Source: CAYRZF01 sp964428805
GTDB lineage: Bacteria > Methylomirabilota > Methylomirabilia > Rokubacteriales > CSP1-6
Length of the DNA stretch: 22,728 nt
NCBI GenBank assembly: GCA_964428805.1
Contig: CAYRZF010000031.1
Coordinates: 1-22,728, forward strand
Reading direction: 5' to 3'
Shown here: positions 1-6,689 of the stretch, in pieces
Layout of the letters: each line of letters opens with the position of its first letter
How positions within the stretch are numbered: position 1 is the stretch's first letter
Notes under the pieces: model-generated
The model's database searches: none
Told to the model about the DNA's origin: nothing
What the model saw: only the letters and a program-made list of their open reading frames with translations
Position numbers and translations under genes: made by a program

Positions 1-902
1 ACCAGCTCGAACTTGGTGGGCTGCTCGACGGGCAGGTCGGCCGGCTTGGCGCCCTTCAGGATCTTATCCACGTAGGTAGCCGCGCGCCGGTACATGTCGG
101 CAAGGTTCGCCGCGTAGGACATGAGCCCCCCAGCGTCCACAAACTCCCTGAATCCGTAGATCGCCGGCAGACGACTCTTTGCCGCGAGCTGCACGATCCG
201 CGCGTGGTGAGTAAAGACGAAAGCGTCGTCCAGCGTGAGGAGAGCTCCGGCGCGCCCTTGCGTTGCAGCTTGGAATGCCCTCTCGAAATCGCCTGGGCCG
301 CGCACCTCAAGGGACTGAAGCTGTACCCGCAACGCCCGGGCGGCAACCTCCGTCTCTCTCATCTGGGGCGGGACACCTACGCTGGTCGGATTGAAAAGGA
401 CCGCAATGCGGGAGACCCGGGGGATGGCCTCCTTGAGCAGTTGCACCCGTTTGCCACTTAGCTCCGAGGAAATGAGGGTCAGGCCTGTAATGTTCCCTCC
501 CGGTCGCGCAAGGCTCGCGACGAGCCCGGTCTCCACTGGATCGGTAGTGACCGGCATGACGATGGGGATCGTTTTGGTCGCTTCCTTGGCGGCTTGAACG
601 GCTATCGTCGCGGCCGCGACGATGACGTCCACCTTCAGGCTGACCAGTTCGGCTGCGAGGTGAGGGAGTCGTTCTGGCCTCACCTCCGCGGATGGGAAGA
701 CGAGAATAATGTTCTGGCCCTCGACATAGCCGAGCTCGCGCAGCCCTTGCCGGAACGCCTCCCAGAGGTGCAGGCGCTTGGAGATGGGGCCAGGCGGAAG
801 GATACCGATCCGAGGGACTTTTGCGGCCTGCTGCGCATCGGCGGCGAACGGAGCTAGGAGGAGGGCGAGGGTGACGATGATCGCGGCTACCCTGAGCCTC
901 AT
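1..902 (-). CDS. ABC transporter substrate-binding protein, PF04392 type (C-terminus cut by window edge)
   Basis: A periplasmic solute-binding protein of the ABC_sub_bind (PF04392) family; 300 codons are visible and the reading frame is still open at position 1. The ATG at 902-900 starts an N-terminal signal peptide (about residues 1-23, hydrophobic core AAIIVTLALLLAPFA, cleavage near ADAQQ). The mature part begins KVPRIGILPPG and contains family-typical stretches: LRELGYVEGQNI, a domain with ATIAVQAAKEATKTIPIV, RPGGNITGLT, and near the visible end IYGFREFVDAGGLMSYAAN followed by MYRRAATYVDKILKG. Ligands of this family are mostly unknown; some members have been linked to tryptophan or tyrosine uptake. 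It begins 14 nt after the aldo/keto reductase stop, so it is probably the last visible gene of that operon. No permease or ATPase is seen beside it; one may lie to the left of the window. Family call is secure; substrate is unknown. Confidence 0.9.
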   Translation of the reverse strand, partial: MRLRVAAIIVTLALLLAPFAADAQQAAKVPRIGILPPGPISKRLHLWEAFRQGLRELGYVEGQNIILVFPSAEVRPERLPHLAAELVSLKVDVIVAAATIAVQAAKEATKTIPIVMPVTTDPVETGLVASLARPGGNITGLTLISSELSGKRVQLLKEAIPRVSRIAVLFNPTSVGVPPQMRETEVAARALRVQLQSLEVRGPGDFERAFQAATQGRAGALLTLDDAFVFTHHARIVQLAAKSRLPAIYGFREFVDAGGLMSYAANLADMYRRAATYVDKILKGAKPADLPVEQPTKFEL

Positions 903-916
903 GGTGATCTTCTCGC

Positions 917-1786
917 CTACCCCTCGGCTGGCCTCTCGCCGGCGGCGTCCAGCCGGCGTTTGGCCTCAGCATACACGTCAGGGGGCAGCGGGCCGGTCTC
1001 GGCCGCGCGCAGGTTCTGGGCCAAGTGATCGGGATTCATCGTCCCCACGATGGTCGTGTGCAGGTCCGGATGCGAGAGCGTGAAGCGAAGGAGAAACGCG
1101 GTGCGGCTCTCACCAGGTGCCCGCAGCTCATCCAGCCTGGCCGCCTCGGGAGCGCCGCGGGCCACCCCGCCCCGAATGATGGTCCCCGCCCCCGCCCGGG
1201 CGGCCGCCGTGATCATCTTCTCGTGCGCGCGCTCCAGCCCCGAATATGGGATCTGGAAGGTGTCGAACACCCCCCACTGGATGAACGGGATGATCTCGGG
1301 CAGCTTCGAGGAGACGCCGATCCACCGCACCTTCCCGGCCGACCGCACCTCCTCCATCACCCTGACCAGATCGCCGGCCCTGACCTCTTCCACGGACGGG
1401 TTGTGGAACTGCCAGACGTCCACGTAATCCGTCTTCATGCGCCTGAGGCTAGTCTCGATATTGTGCAGGAGGTTTTCCCGCGTCCAGACGTGGGGGGTGT
1501 CGTCGTGATCCCCAGCGTTGACCACGGTGCAGCCGCACTTGGTCGCCAGATAATACTCCTCTCGCCGGTGGCTCAGGAAGCGGCCGATGTACTCCTCGCT
1601 CAGGCCGTAATCGTAGGCCGTGTCGATGAAGTTGATGCCCGCGTCCAGCACGGCGTTCAGGATACGCTCCGCTTGCCGGTCGGTGACCGGCCGGCCGCCC
1701 CAGATCCGCGGGCCCCGAATCTCCATCGCCCCGTGGCCCAACGGCGTGACGCGCAGGCCGGTTCTTCCCAGAATCCGTCGGACCAT
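917..1786 (-). CDS. Aldo/keto reductase
   Basis: A 289-residue NAD(P)H-dependent oxidoreductase with the aldo/keto reductase TIM-barrel fold, expected in the cytoplasm. The catalytic tetrad is visible: D55 and Y60 in FIDTAYDYGLSEEYIG, K83 in ATKCG, and H128 in WQFHNP. The cofactor end is marked by TTIVGTMNPDHLAQNL near the C-terminus. The frame is open upstream to 1915, but I chose the ATG at 1786 because the upstream 43 codons overlap the TPR gene and are low-complexity Arg/Gly/Ser-rich, whereas MVRRILGRTGLRVTPLG is the normal beginning of the family. That start lies 29 nt after the TPR gene stop; no strong ribosome-binding site is evident. The substrate cannot be inferred. Confidence 0.9.
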   Translation of the reverse strand: MVRRILGRTGLRVTPLGHGAMEIRGPRIWGGRPVTDRQAERILNAVLDAGINFIDTAYDYGLSEEYIGRFLSHRREEYYLATKCGCTVVNAGDHDDTPHVWTRENLLHNIETSLRRMKTDYVDVWQFHNPSVEEVRAGDLVRVMEEVRSAGKVRWIGVSSKLPEIIPFIQWGVFDTFQIPYSGLERAHEKMITAAARAGAGTIIRGGVARGAPEAARLDELRAPGESRTAFLLRFTLSHPDLHTTIVGTMNPDHLAQNLRAAETGPLPPDVYAEAKRRLDAAGERPAEG

Positions 1787-1815
1787 GCTTGATGGGCGGA
1801 GCCTGCCGGAGCGCG

Positions 1816-2301
1816 CTAGTTGAGGCGAGCGCGGAGAGAATGGAGTGCCTGGCGCGCCTCGGCGTCGGCCGGAGCCACTCGCACTGCCCCCTCGAACTGC
1901 CTGAGCGCGTCCCACCAGCGCTCCTGCTTGAGGTAGACGCGACCCAGGTTCAGGAACGGGAACTGCCTGGGCTCATACCTTCTGGCCTGCTTGGCCCTCT
2001 CCAGCCAGGGGATCGCCTCATCCAGCTTCCCCTGCTGCATCAGGTACACCCCGATGTCGTTGTAGGGGTTGCCGAACTCCGGGTCGATCTCGATGGCCCG
2101 GTGGCACTCGACGATGGCCTCTTCGAGCCGTTCCTGGAAGCTGTACGTCCACCCGAGGAAGGTGTGAGCTTCGGCGGTGGGGTGCATCGCGATGGATCGC
2201 TTGTAGCAGTCGATGGCCTGTTCCAGGTCCCCCTCCATCTGGTGCCGGTACGCCTCCTGCCAGAGTTCGGTCGCACGCATCAGGGATTCAGGCTCCCCCA
2301 T
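1816..2301 (-). CDS. Tetratricopeptide-repeat protein
   Basis: A 161-residue protein composed almost wholly of TPR helical hairpins, with no signal peptide or membrane segment, so probably a cytoplasmic scaffold. Repeat units with the usual W/L-G-Y-A-P spacing are seen around residues 12-43 (EGDLEQAIDCYKRSIAMHP), 44-77 (FLGWTYSFQERLEEAIVECH), 78-112 (NDIGVYLMQQGKLDEAIPWL) and 114-150 (LNLGRVYLKQERWWDALRQF). The ATG at 2301 has GTGAGG four bases upstream; a second in-frame ATG at codon 8 is possible. It follows the DUF5924-like gene after a 170-nt gap that holds a candidate promoter, so it may begin its own small operon with the reductase and the binding protein. The binding partner is not predictable. 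Confidence 0.85.
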   Translation of the reverse strand: MGEPESLMRATELWQEAYRHQMEGDLEQAIDCYKRSIAMHPTAEAHTFLGWTYSFQERLEEAIVECHRAIEIDPEFGNPYNDIGVYLMQQGKLDEAIPWLERAKQARRYEPRQFPFLNLGRVYLKQERWWDALRQFEGAVRVAPADAEARQALHSLRARLN

Positions 2302-2471
2302 GGGGCCTCACCTCACAGCTCACCACCGCAACCGCGCGGTTTCGTCGTCCGTCACTCATCATACCTCGACGACGATCCGCGTGTCGGTTACCTTCCGCGG
2401 CTACAGGTGGACAGCGAACTCCTCCATCCGTGGCTTGACGAGCCGGACGAAGCCGGCGGGGTGGCCCAGGA
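2302..2471 (-). promoter_or_regulatory. Intergenic region with weak sigma70-like promoter candidate before the TPR gene
   Basis: This 170-nt gene-free stretch separates the DUF5924-like stop from the TPR start. Read on the minus strand it has TATGAT (2363-2358) as a -10 box and CCGACA (2387-2382) as a poor -35 box (4 of 6 consensus bases) with an 18-nt spacer. A transcript would begin near 2351, about 50 nt before the TPR start. The -35 box is weak and such matches occur by chance, so this is a suggestion only. Confidence 0.3.
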
Positions 2472-3637
2472 TCACTCCGTCACGGCGAAGCGCAGGCGGC
2501 CGATGAGCTGGCCGTCCGCTGTCACCACGTCCACCGCCCAGCGTCCTTCCGGCGACGGTCCAAAATCGGTCTTCCGTGAATAGGTCCGAAAGCCCTCGGC
2601 GCGCCCGCCCCTGATCGGAGACAGGGGCACCCTCTCGACCGGAACGCCGTCCTTCGTCCACACGTGGGCGATCGCCTCGCGCAGCCCCGCCGGGGCATGG
2701 ATCGCCGTGTAGGCGACCAGGCCTCCGAAGGCTCTGAGGTCCGCGGCCGAGACCGGGCTCTTCACGGGGCCGACGGGCTCCAGGTCGCCGACATCCCGGG
2801 CGAGGGTGGCGCGCGCCAGATGGAGTGGGGCCGGGGGGATCCAGGAGCGAAACGGAAGGAGGAGCATCACCGCCGCGACGCCGGCGAAGACACACGCGCG
2901 CACCCACGCCCCCGTCCAGCTCCCGCCAGTCCGCCGGAGCGCGGGCGCTAACGCCAGCGCGCACAAGACGGCGCTTCCCTCCAGCGCCCAGAACGGGCGG
3001 ACACCCACAAGCGGGAGCGCCACGTTCAGGGCCGCGAACATGGAAAACGCCAGCAGGGCATGACTGAGCCACCGCCGCGGGTGGACGAGGGCCCGGTACC
3101 AGGGGTCCACCGCCGTCACCAGCGCTCCGCCGGCCACCGCCAGCAGGAACCAGGCGTTCACCGAGGTGAGTGTCGCGCTCGNNNNNNNNNNNNNNNNNNN
3201 NNNNNNNNNNNNNNNNNNNNNNNNNNNNNNNNNNNNNNNNNNNNNNNNNNNNNNNNNNNNNNNNNNNNNNNNNNNNNNNNNCCGCCGGCCACCGCCAGCA
3301 GGAACCAGGCGTTCACCGAGGTGAGTGTCGCGCTCGCGTAGTAGGCGGGAAGGACGAACAAAAGCAGGTTGTGGTAGAGGGTCTGGATCGTGTAGTCCGC
3401 GGCGCTCAGCACGAGACGGCGGCCCCGAGCTCGGGTACTCGCGTCGGAGGCGTGGGTGCGGGCGCGCACCTGGGTGAAGACGGCGAAGATCAGCCAGAGG
3501 AGGAGGAGGTAGCCGACGATCCAGGCGACGTTAGGAAGGCCGCGCCGAAACACGAAGAGGGTGACGAGGCCGGAGGAGAGCGACGCCAGCGACACGCCCC
3601 ACTTCCGCACCCACCGGAGCCCGAGACTTTGGCTCAA
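2472..3637 (-). CDS. DUF5924/DUF2914-like membrane protein, interrupted by an artificial scaffold gap
   Basis: The frame running left from 3637 encodes hydrophobic segments (SLASLSSGLVTLFVF, WIVGYLLLLWLIFAVF, TLYHNLLLFVLPAYYASATL) and reaches VNAWFLLAVAG just before the 100-N gap. The sequence left of the gap starts with the same peptide and continues with further membrane segments (ALLAFSMFAALNVALPLVG, ACVFAGVAAVMLLLPF) and a soluble C-terminal domain ending WAVDVVTADGQLIGRLRFAV, which resembles DUF2914. If the duplicated 55 bp and the Ns are removed (155 nt) the gene is 1011 nt, in frame, and encodes 336 residues. I chose the TTG at 3637 because it overlaps the preceding stop (TTGA) and has GAGGG 7 nt upstream; a GTG at 3610 is an alternative. 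Function is unknown. Family assignment is from remembered architecture and is moderately sure. Confidence 0.7.
3127..3181. repeat. Left copy of 55-bp duplication flanking the scaffold gap
   Basis: These 55 bases, starting CCGCCGGCCACCGCCAGCAG, are identical to 3282-3336 on the other side of the Ns and encode the same peptide (TSVNAWFLLAVAG) on the minus strand. An exact overlap of 55 matches a k-mer length commonly used by de Bruijn assemblers, so this is most likely one genomic sequence printed twice. Confidence 0.9.
3182..3281. other. Scaffold gap of exactly 100 Ns
   Basis: A run of 100 undetermined bases, a round number usually used as a placeholder of unknown length. Because its two flanks are the same 55 bp, the true distance is probably minus 55, meaning the two contigs overlap. 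The gap shifts the reading frame of the gene it interrupts only on paper. Confidence 0.97.
3282..3336. repeat. Right copy of 55-bp duplication flanking the scaffold gap
   Basis: Perfect copy of 3127-3181. Immediately beyond it (3337 on) the membrane-protein frame continues smoothly, which supports collapsing the two copies into one. Confidence 0.9.
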
Positions 3638-3861
3638 TCGTCGGCCCTCGGGCCCCTCACGCGCCGGAGGGCATCGCGCGCCAGGAGAAACAGGAGGCAG
3701 ATGAAGCAGGCAAGACCGATCGCGAGAAACGCCCAGGCCATCACCCGGGCGCGCTCCTTGACCGGACCCTTGAAGACGAACAGCTCGAACAGGGCGAACG
3801 CAATCCCGGGTAAAAACACCACGAGGAGCGCGAGGAACACGCTCTTGCCGGGAACTCTCAT
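3634..3861 (-). CDS. Small two-helix membrane protein, function unknown
   Basis: A 75-residue protein with two clear transmembrane helices, about residues 7-28 (SVFLALLVVFLPGIAFALF) and 41-62 (VMAWAFLAIGLACFICLLFL), joined by a short basic loop (KGPVKERAR) and followed by a basic/acidic tail RRVRGPRADD. It starts with ATG 14 nt after the metG stop, and its stop overlaps the start of the DUF5924-like gene. The tight coupling to another membrane protein suggests that they act together. I do not recognise a named family. Confidence 0.7.
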   Translation of the reverse strand: MRVPGKSVFLALLVVFLPGIAFALFELFVFKGPVKERARVMAWAFLAIGLACFICLLFLLARDALRRVRGPRADD

Positions 3862-3875
3862 CTGAGCGGCCCGAG

Positions 3876-5792
3876 CTATTTGATCTTGGCGCCGGAGGGC
3901 AAATCCCGATCAACGATAATGAGGGCGAGGGTGTTCCCCTCGGAGGCGGCGAGCAGCATGCCGTCGGATTGGACGCCCATCAGCGTGGCGGGCTCCAGGT
4001 TGGCGACGACCACCACCTTTTTGCCAACCAGATCGGCCGGGACGTAATGCTCAGCAATCCCGGCCACGAGGGTCCGGACCTCGGCTCCGACCTTGACCGT
4101 GAGCTTCAAGAGCCGCTTCGCTCGCTCCACCTTCTCGGCAGCGACCACCTCGGCCACCCTCAAGTCCATCCGGGAAAATTCCTCGAGGGTGATGCGCTGG
4201 GCTCCGACCTTCGCCCCCTCACCCTCCCCTCTCCCCGCGGAGGGGAGAGGGGAGTTCGTGGCCTCGATCCGGGGGAACAGAGCCGGCGCTTTCTGGACTT
4301 TCGTGCCGAGCGTGAGCTTCCCCCAGGCGAGATCCGCCAACCGGATCGGGGTCCCGCCCAGGCCCAGGAGCTCTCGGATCTGCTCCGTCGTCTTCGGGAG
4401 GAACGCCGCCAGGAGGACCGAGAGACCACGGAGCGCCTCGGCGAGGGTGAAGAGCACGGTATCCAGGCGCTCGCGTTTTGCCGGGTCCTTGGCAAGGACC
4501 CAGGGGGCGGTCGAATCGACGTAGCGGTTCACGGCGCCGACGAACTCCCAGATCGCGATCAGCGCGCGCTGGAAGGCGAACCCCTCCATGGCATCGTCCA
4601 CCTCGGCCTGGGCCTTCTCCAGGGCTGCCCTGACCTCGGATTCCTGCGCGCTCTCGGCGCCGGGCTTCGGCACCACCCCGCCGGCAAAGTTCACGATCAG
4701 CGTGGTGGCCCGGCTCACCAAGTTCCCCAGGTCGTTGGCGAGGTCGGCGTTGAGCCTGGCGACCAGCGCGTCCTCCGAGAAGTTGGCGTCCAGGCCGAAG
4801 GTCATTTCCCGGAGGAGGAAGTAGCGGAAGGCGTCATGGCCGTACTTGTCGGCGAGGGCCAGGGCCTCCACGACGTTGCCGATGGACTTGGACATCTTGC
4901 CGCCGGCCAGGCTCCAGTAGCCGTGGACGTTGAGGTGCCGATAGAGCGGCAGTCCCGCCGCTTTCAGCATCGTGGGCCAGTAGATGCCGTGGGGCTTGAG
5001 GATGTCCTTGGCGATCAGGTGCTGGGCGTGGGGCCAGAACGTTTCGAACCGCTCCGCTCCCGGCATCCCGAGGGCCGAGACGTAGTTGATGAGGGCATCG
5101 AACCACACATAGGTGACGTAGTTCTCGTCGAAGGGCAGCGGGATCCCCCACTGAAGGCGGCTCCGCGGGCGGCTGATGCAGAGATCCTCCAGGGGCTCGC
5201 GCAGGAACGCCAGCACCTCGTTCCGGTACCGCTCGGGGCGGATGAAGTCGGGGTGCTCCTCGACGTGCCTGACGAGCCAGTCCTGGTGGCGGCTCATCCG
5301 GAAAAAGTAGTTCTGCTCCTTGATGAAGGTGGGCGGCGTCTGATGGTCGGGGCACTTCCCGGCAACCAGCTCCCTGTCGGTATAGAAGCGCTCGCAGCCG
5401 TAGCAGTAGTTGCCGCCATACTCGCCGAAGTAGATCTCCCCGGCGTCATGGAGCTTCCGGAGGATGGCCTGGACGACCGCCGTGTGGCGCGGCTCTGTCG
5501 TGCGGATGAAGTCGTCGTGGGTGATCCCGAGACGGCGCCAGGTGTCCCTGAACACCGCGGCGATCCGGTCGGCGTATGCCTGAGGCGTCTCGCCCGCCTT
5601 CAGGGCCGCCTGGGCGATCTTGTCGCCGTGTTCGTCGGTGCCGGTGAGGAAGTGCACGCGGTCACCGGCGAGCCGCCGGTAGCGGCACATGGTGTCGGCG
5701 ATGAGCGTCGTGTAGGCGTGGCCCAGGTGCGGGACCGCGTTGACGTAGTAGATGGGCGTGGTGAGATAGAACGTCCGCGGGGTGGTCGTCAT
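3876..5792 (-). CDS. metG: Methionyl-tRNA synthetase with C-terminal tRNA-binding domain
   Basis: Charges tRNA-Met with methionine in the cytoplasm; 638 residues, the expected size for the form with an appended OB-fold. Class I signatures are clear: HLGH at 22-25 and KMSKS at 299-303. A single zinc knuckle is formed by C130, C133, C147 and H150 (CYGC ... CPDH). The anticodon-binding helical domain follows to about residue 500, and a Trbp111/EMAPII-type tRNA-binding domain occupies about 535-638 (FSRMDLRVAEVV ... VVVANLEPATLMGVQSDGM). The linker between them, about residues 513-523 (SPLPSAGRGEG), is encoded by a palindromic repeat-like sequence (4214-4254). The ATG at 5792 lies 18 nt after the ricT stop; no strong ribosome-binding site is seen. 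The order tmk-holB-ricT-metG resembles that of Firmicutes. Confidence 0.97.
   Translation of the reverse strand: MTTTPRTFYLTTPIYYVNAVPHLGHAYTTLIADTMCRYRRLAGDRVHFLTGTDEHGDKIAQAALKAGETPQAYADRIAAVFRDTWRRLGITHDDFIRTTEPRHTAVVQAILRKLHDAGEIYFGEYGGNYCYGCERFYTDRELVAGKCPDHQTPPTFIKEQNYFFRMSRHQDWLVRHVEEHPDFIRPERYRNEVLAFLREPLEDLCISRPRSRLQWGIPLPFDENYVTYVWFDALINYVSALGMPGAERFETFWPHAQHLIAKDILKPHGIYWPTMLKAAGLPLYRHLNVHGYWSLAGGKMSKSIGNVVEALALADKYGHDAFRYFLLREMTFGLDANFSEDALVARLNADLANDLGNLVSRATTLIVNFAGGVVPKPGAESAQESEVRAALEKAQAEVDDAMEGFAFQRALIAIWEFVGAVNRYVDSTAPWVLAKDPAKRERLDTVLFTLAEALRGLSVLLAAFLPKTTEQIRELLGLGGTPIRLADLAWGKLTLGTKVQKAPALFPRIEATNSPLPSAGRGEGEGAKVGAQRITLEEFSRMDLRVAEVVAAEKVERAKRLLKLTVKVGAEVRTLVAGIAEHYVPADLVGKKVVVVANLEPATLMGVQSDGMLLAASEGNTLALIIVDRDLPSGAKIK
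4214..4254. repeat. Palindromic repeat inside metG (short variant)
   Basis: Within metG, CTCCCCTCTCCCC (4224-4236) is the perfect reverse complement of GGGGAGAGGGGAG (4242-4254) around the 5-nt loop GCGGA. The ten bases before it, CCCCCTCACC (4214-4223), equal the outer left arm of the two 53-nt copies at 7526 and 21135, but the outer right arm is missing. It is translated in frame as part of the linker between the anticodon-binding and tRNA-binding domains. Confidence 0.8.
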
Positions 5793-5810
5793 GCGGGGAT
5801 GGCAGCCCGG

Positions 5811-6680
5811 CTAGAGGGGCTTGATATGAGGACGCCCCTCCCACGACACCAGATGCAGAGGCACCTCGGCCTCGGTGCCGTCGTGAAAGCCCACCACAAC
5901 CGTTTCCTTCAGCAAGCGGATGGACTTGACCTTGCCTTCCATGCAGCCGCCCCCACCACACTCCGCCTGACACGCAGTGCCGACCCGCGGGAGACGGGAA
6001 CGCAGCTCTTCGTACGTGGAGAATTCATAGAGCAGGCAGCACTTCAGCCTGCCGCAGTTGCCCAGGAGCCGATTGTCCGTCAGCGGCATGTCCTGGCCCT
6101 TCGCCATCTTCACCGAAATCGGCTCGAACTTCCTGAGCCACGAGGAGCAGCAGAGCTGGCGGCCGCACGGCCCGATCCCGTCCATCACCTTGGTCGTGTC
6201 CCGCGCGCCGATCTGCCGCATCTCGATGCGCGCGCGGAATTCCCGGGCGAGGTCCCGCACGAGCTCCCGAAAATCCACCCGCTCCTCGGCGTTGAACATC
6301 ACGACCACCCACCGGCCGTTCGGCTGCATCTCGACGTCCACGACCTTGAGGTGGAGGTTTTTCGCCCGCGCCCGCTCCTGGCAGGTCACGACCGCCCGCT
6401 TCTCCCGCTCGCGGCGCTCCAGCCACTCGTTCACCTCTGATGTCGTGGCCTTACGGATCACCTTGCGAAACAACCGATCCCGCTTGGATTCGGGGAGGGG
6501 ACGCTTGGGCCGCCGGACCTCTCCCACCGCTGTGCCGGTCGCGCTTTCCACAACGCAGAAATCACCGACATGAAGGTCGAACTCCTCCACCAGGTAATCA
6601 TCGGCGTTCAACGGCTCGCGGAGCCGAATGCCGATCAGGAATTTCGAAATGGTCTCAACGGTCTCGGTCGCCGTATCCAT
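5811..6680 (-). CDS. ricT: RicT/YaaT-family PSP1-domain protein
   Basis: A 289-residue cytoplasmic PSP1-domain protein. In Bacillus subtilis RicT (YaaT) joins RicA and RicF in an iron-sulfur complex that affects RNase Y-dependent mRNA processing, and its gene also neighbours holB; the role in this lineage is inferred only. The PSP1 region spans about residues 65-157 (ERVDFRELVRDLAREFRARI). The C-terminal third is rich in family-typical cysteines: C172, C177 and C178 in GPCGRQLCC, C209, C214 and C215 in NCGRLKCC, and C237, C241 and C246. The ATG at 6680 has GAGGG six bases upstream. It begins 9 nt after the holB stop. Confidence 0.92.
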   Translation of the reverse strand: MDTATETVETISKFLIGIRLREPLNADDYLVEEFDLHVGDFCVVESATGTAVGEVRRPKRPLPESKRDRLFRKVIRKATTSEVNEWLERREREKRAVVTCQERARAKNLHLKVVDVEMQPNGRWVVVMFNAEERVDFRELVRDLAREFRARIEMRQIGARDTTKVMDGIGPCGRQLCCSSWLRKFEPISVKMAKGQDMPLTDNRLLGNCGRLKCCLLYEFSTYEELRSRLPRVGTACQAECGGGGCMEGKVKSIRLLKETVVVGFHDGTEAEVPLHLVSWEGRPHIKPL

Positions 6681-6689
6681 CTTTTTCCC

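Noticed and set aside
2401..3072. Minus-strand open frame in a second phase across the DUF5924-like gene
   Set aside because: The other phase encodes proper membrane helices and a DUF2914-like end; this one is Arg/Gly-rich, and only its last residues past 2471 look ordinary, too short to call.
3127..3336. Direct repeat or target-site duplication around a mobile element hidden in the Ns
   Set aside because: The 55-bp length is far too long for a target-site duplication, the Ns are exactly 100, and collapsing the copies restores one gene frame; an assembly overlap explains it better.
3969..6440. Long plus-strand open frame of 823 codons
   Set aside because: It runs antisense to metG and ricT, which have clear catalytic and cysteine motifs. 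The product is low-complexity (Arg, Gly, Leu, Glu, Val), as expected from the opposite strand of GC-rich genes.
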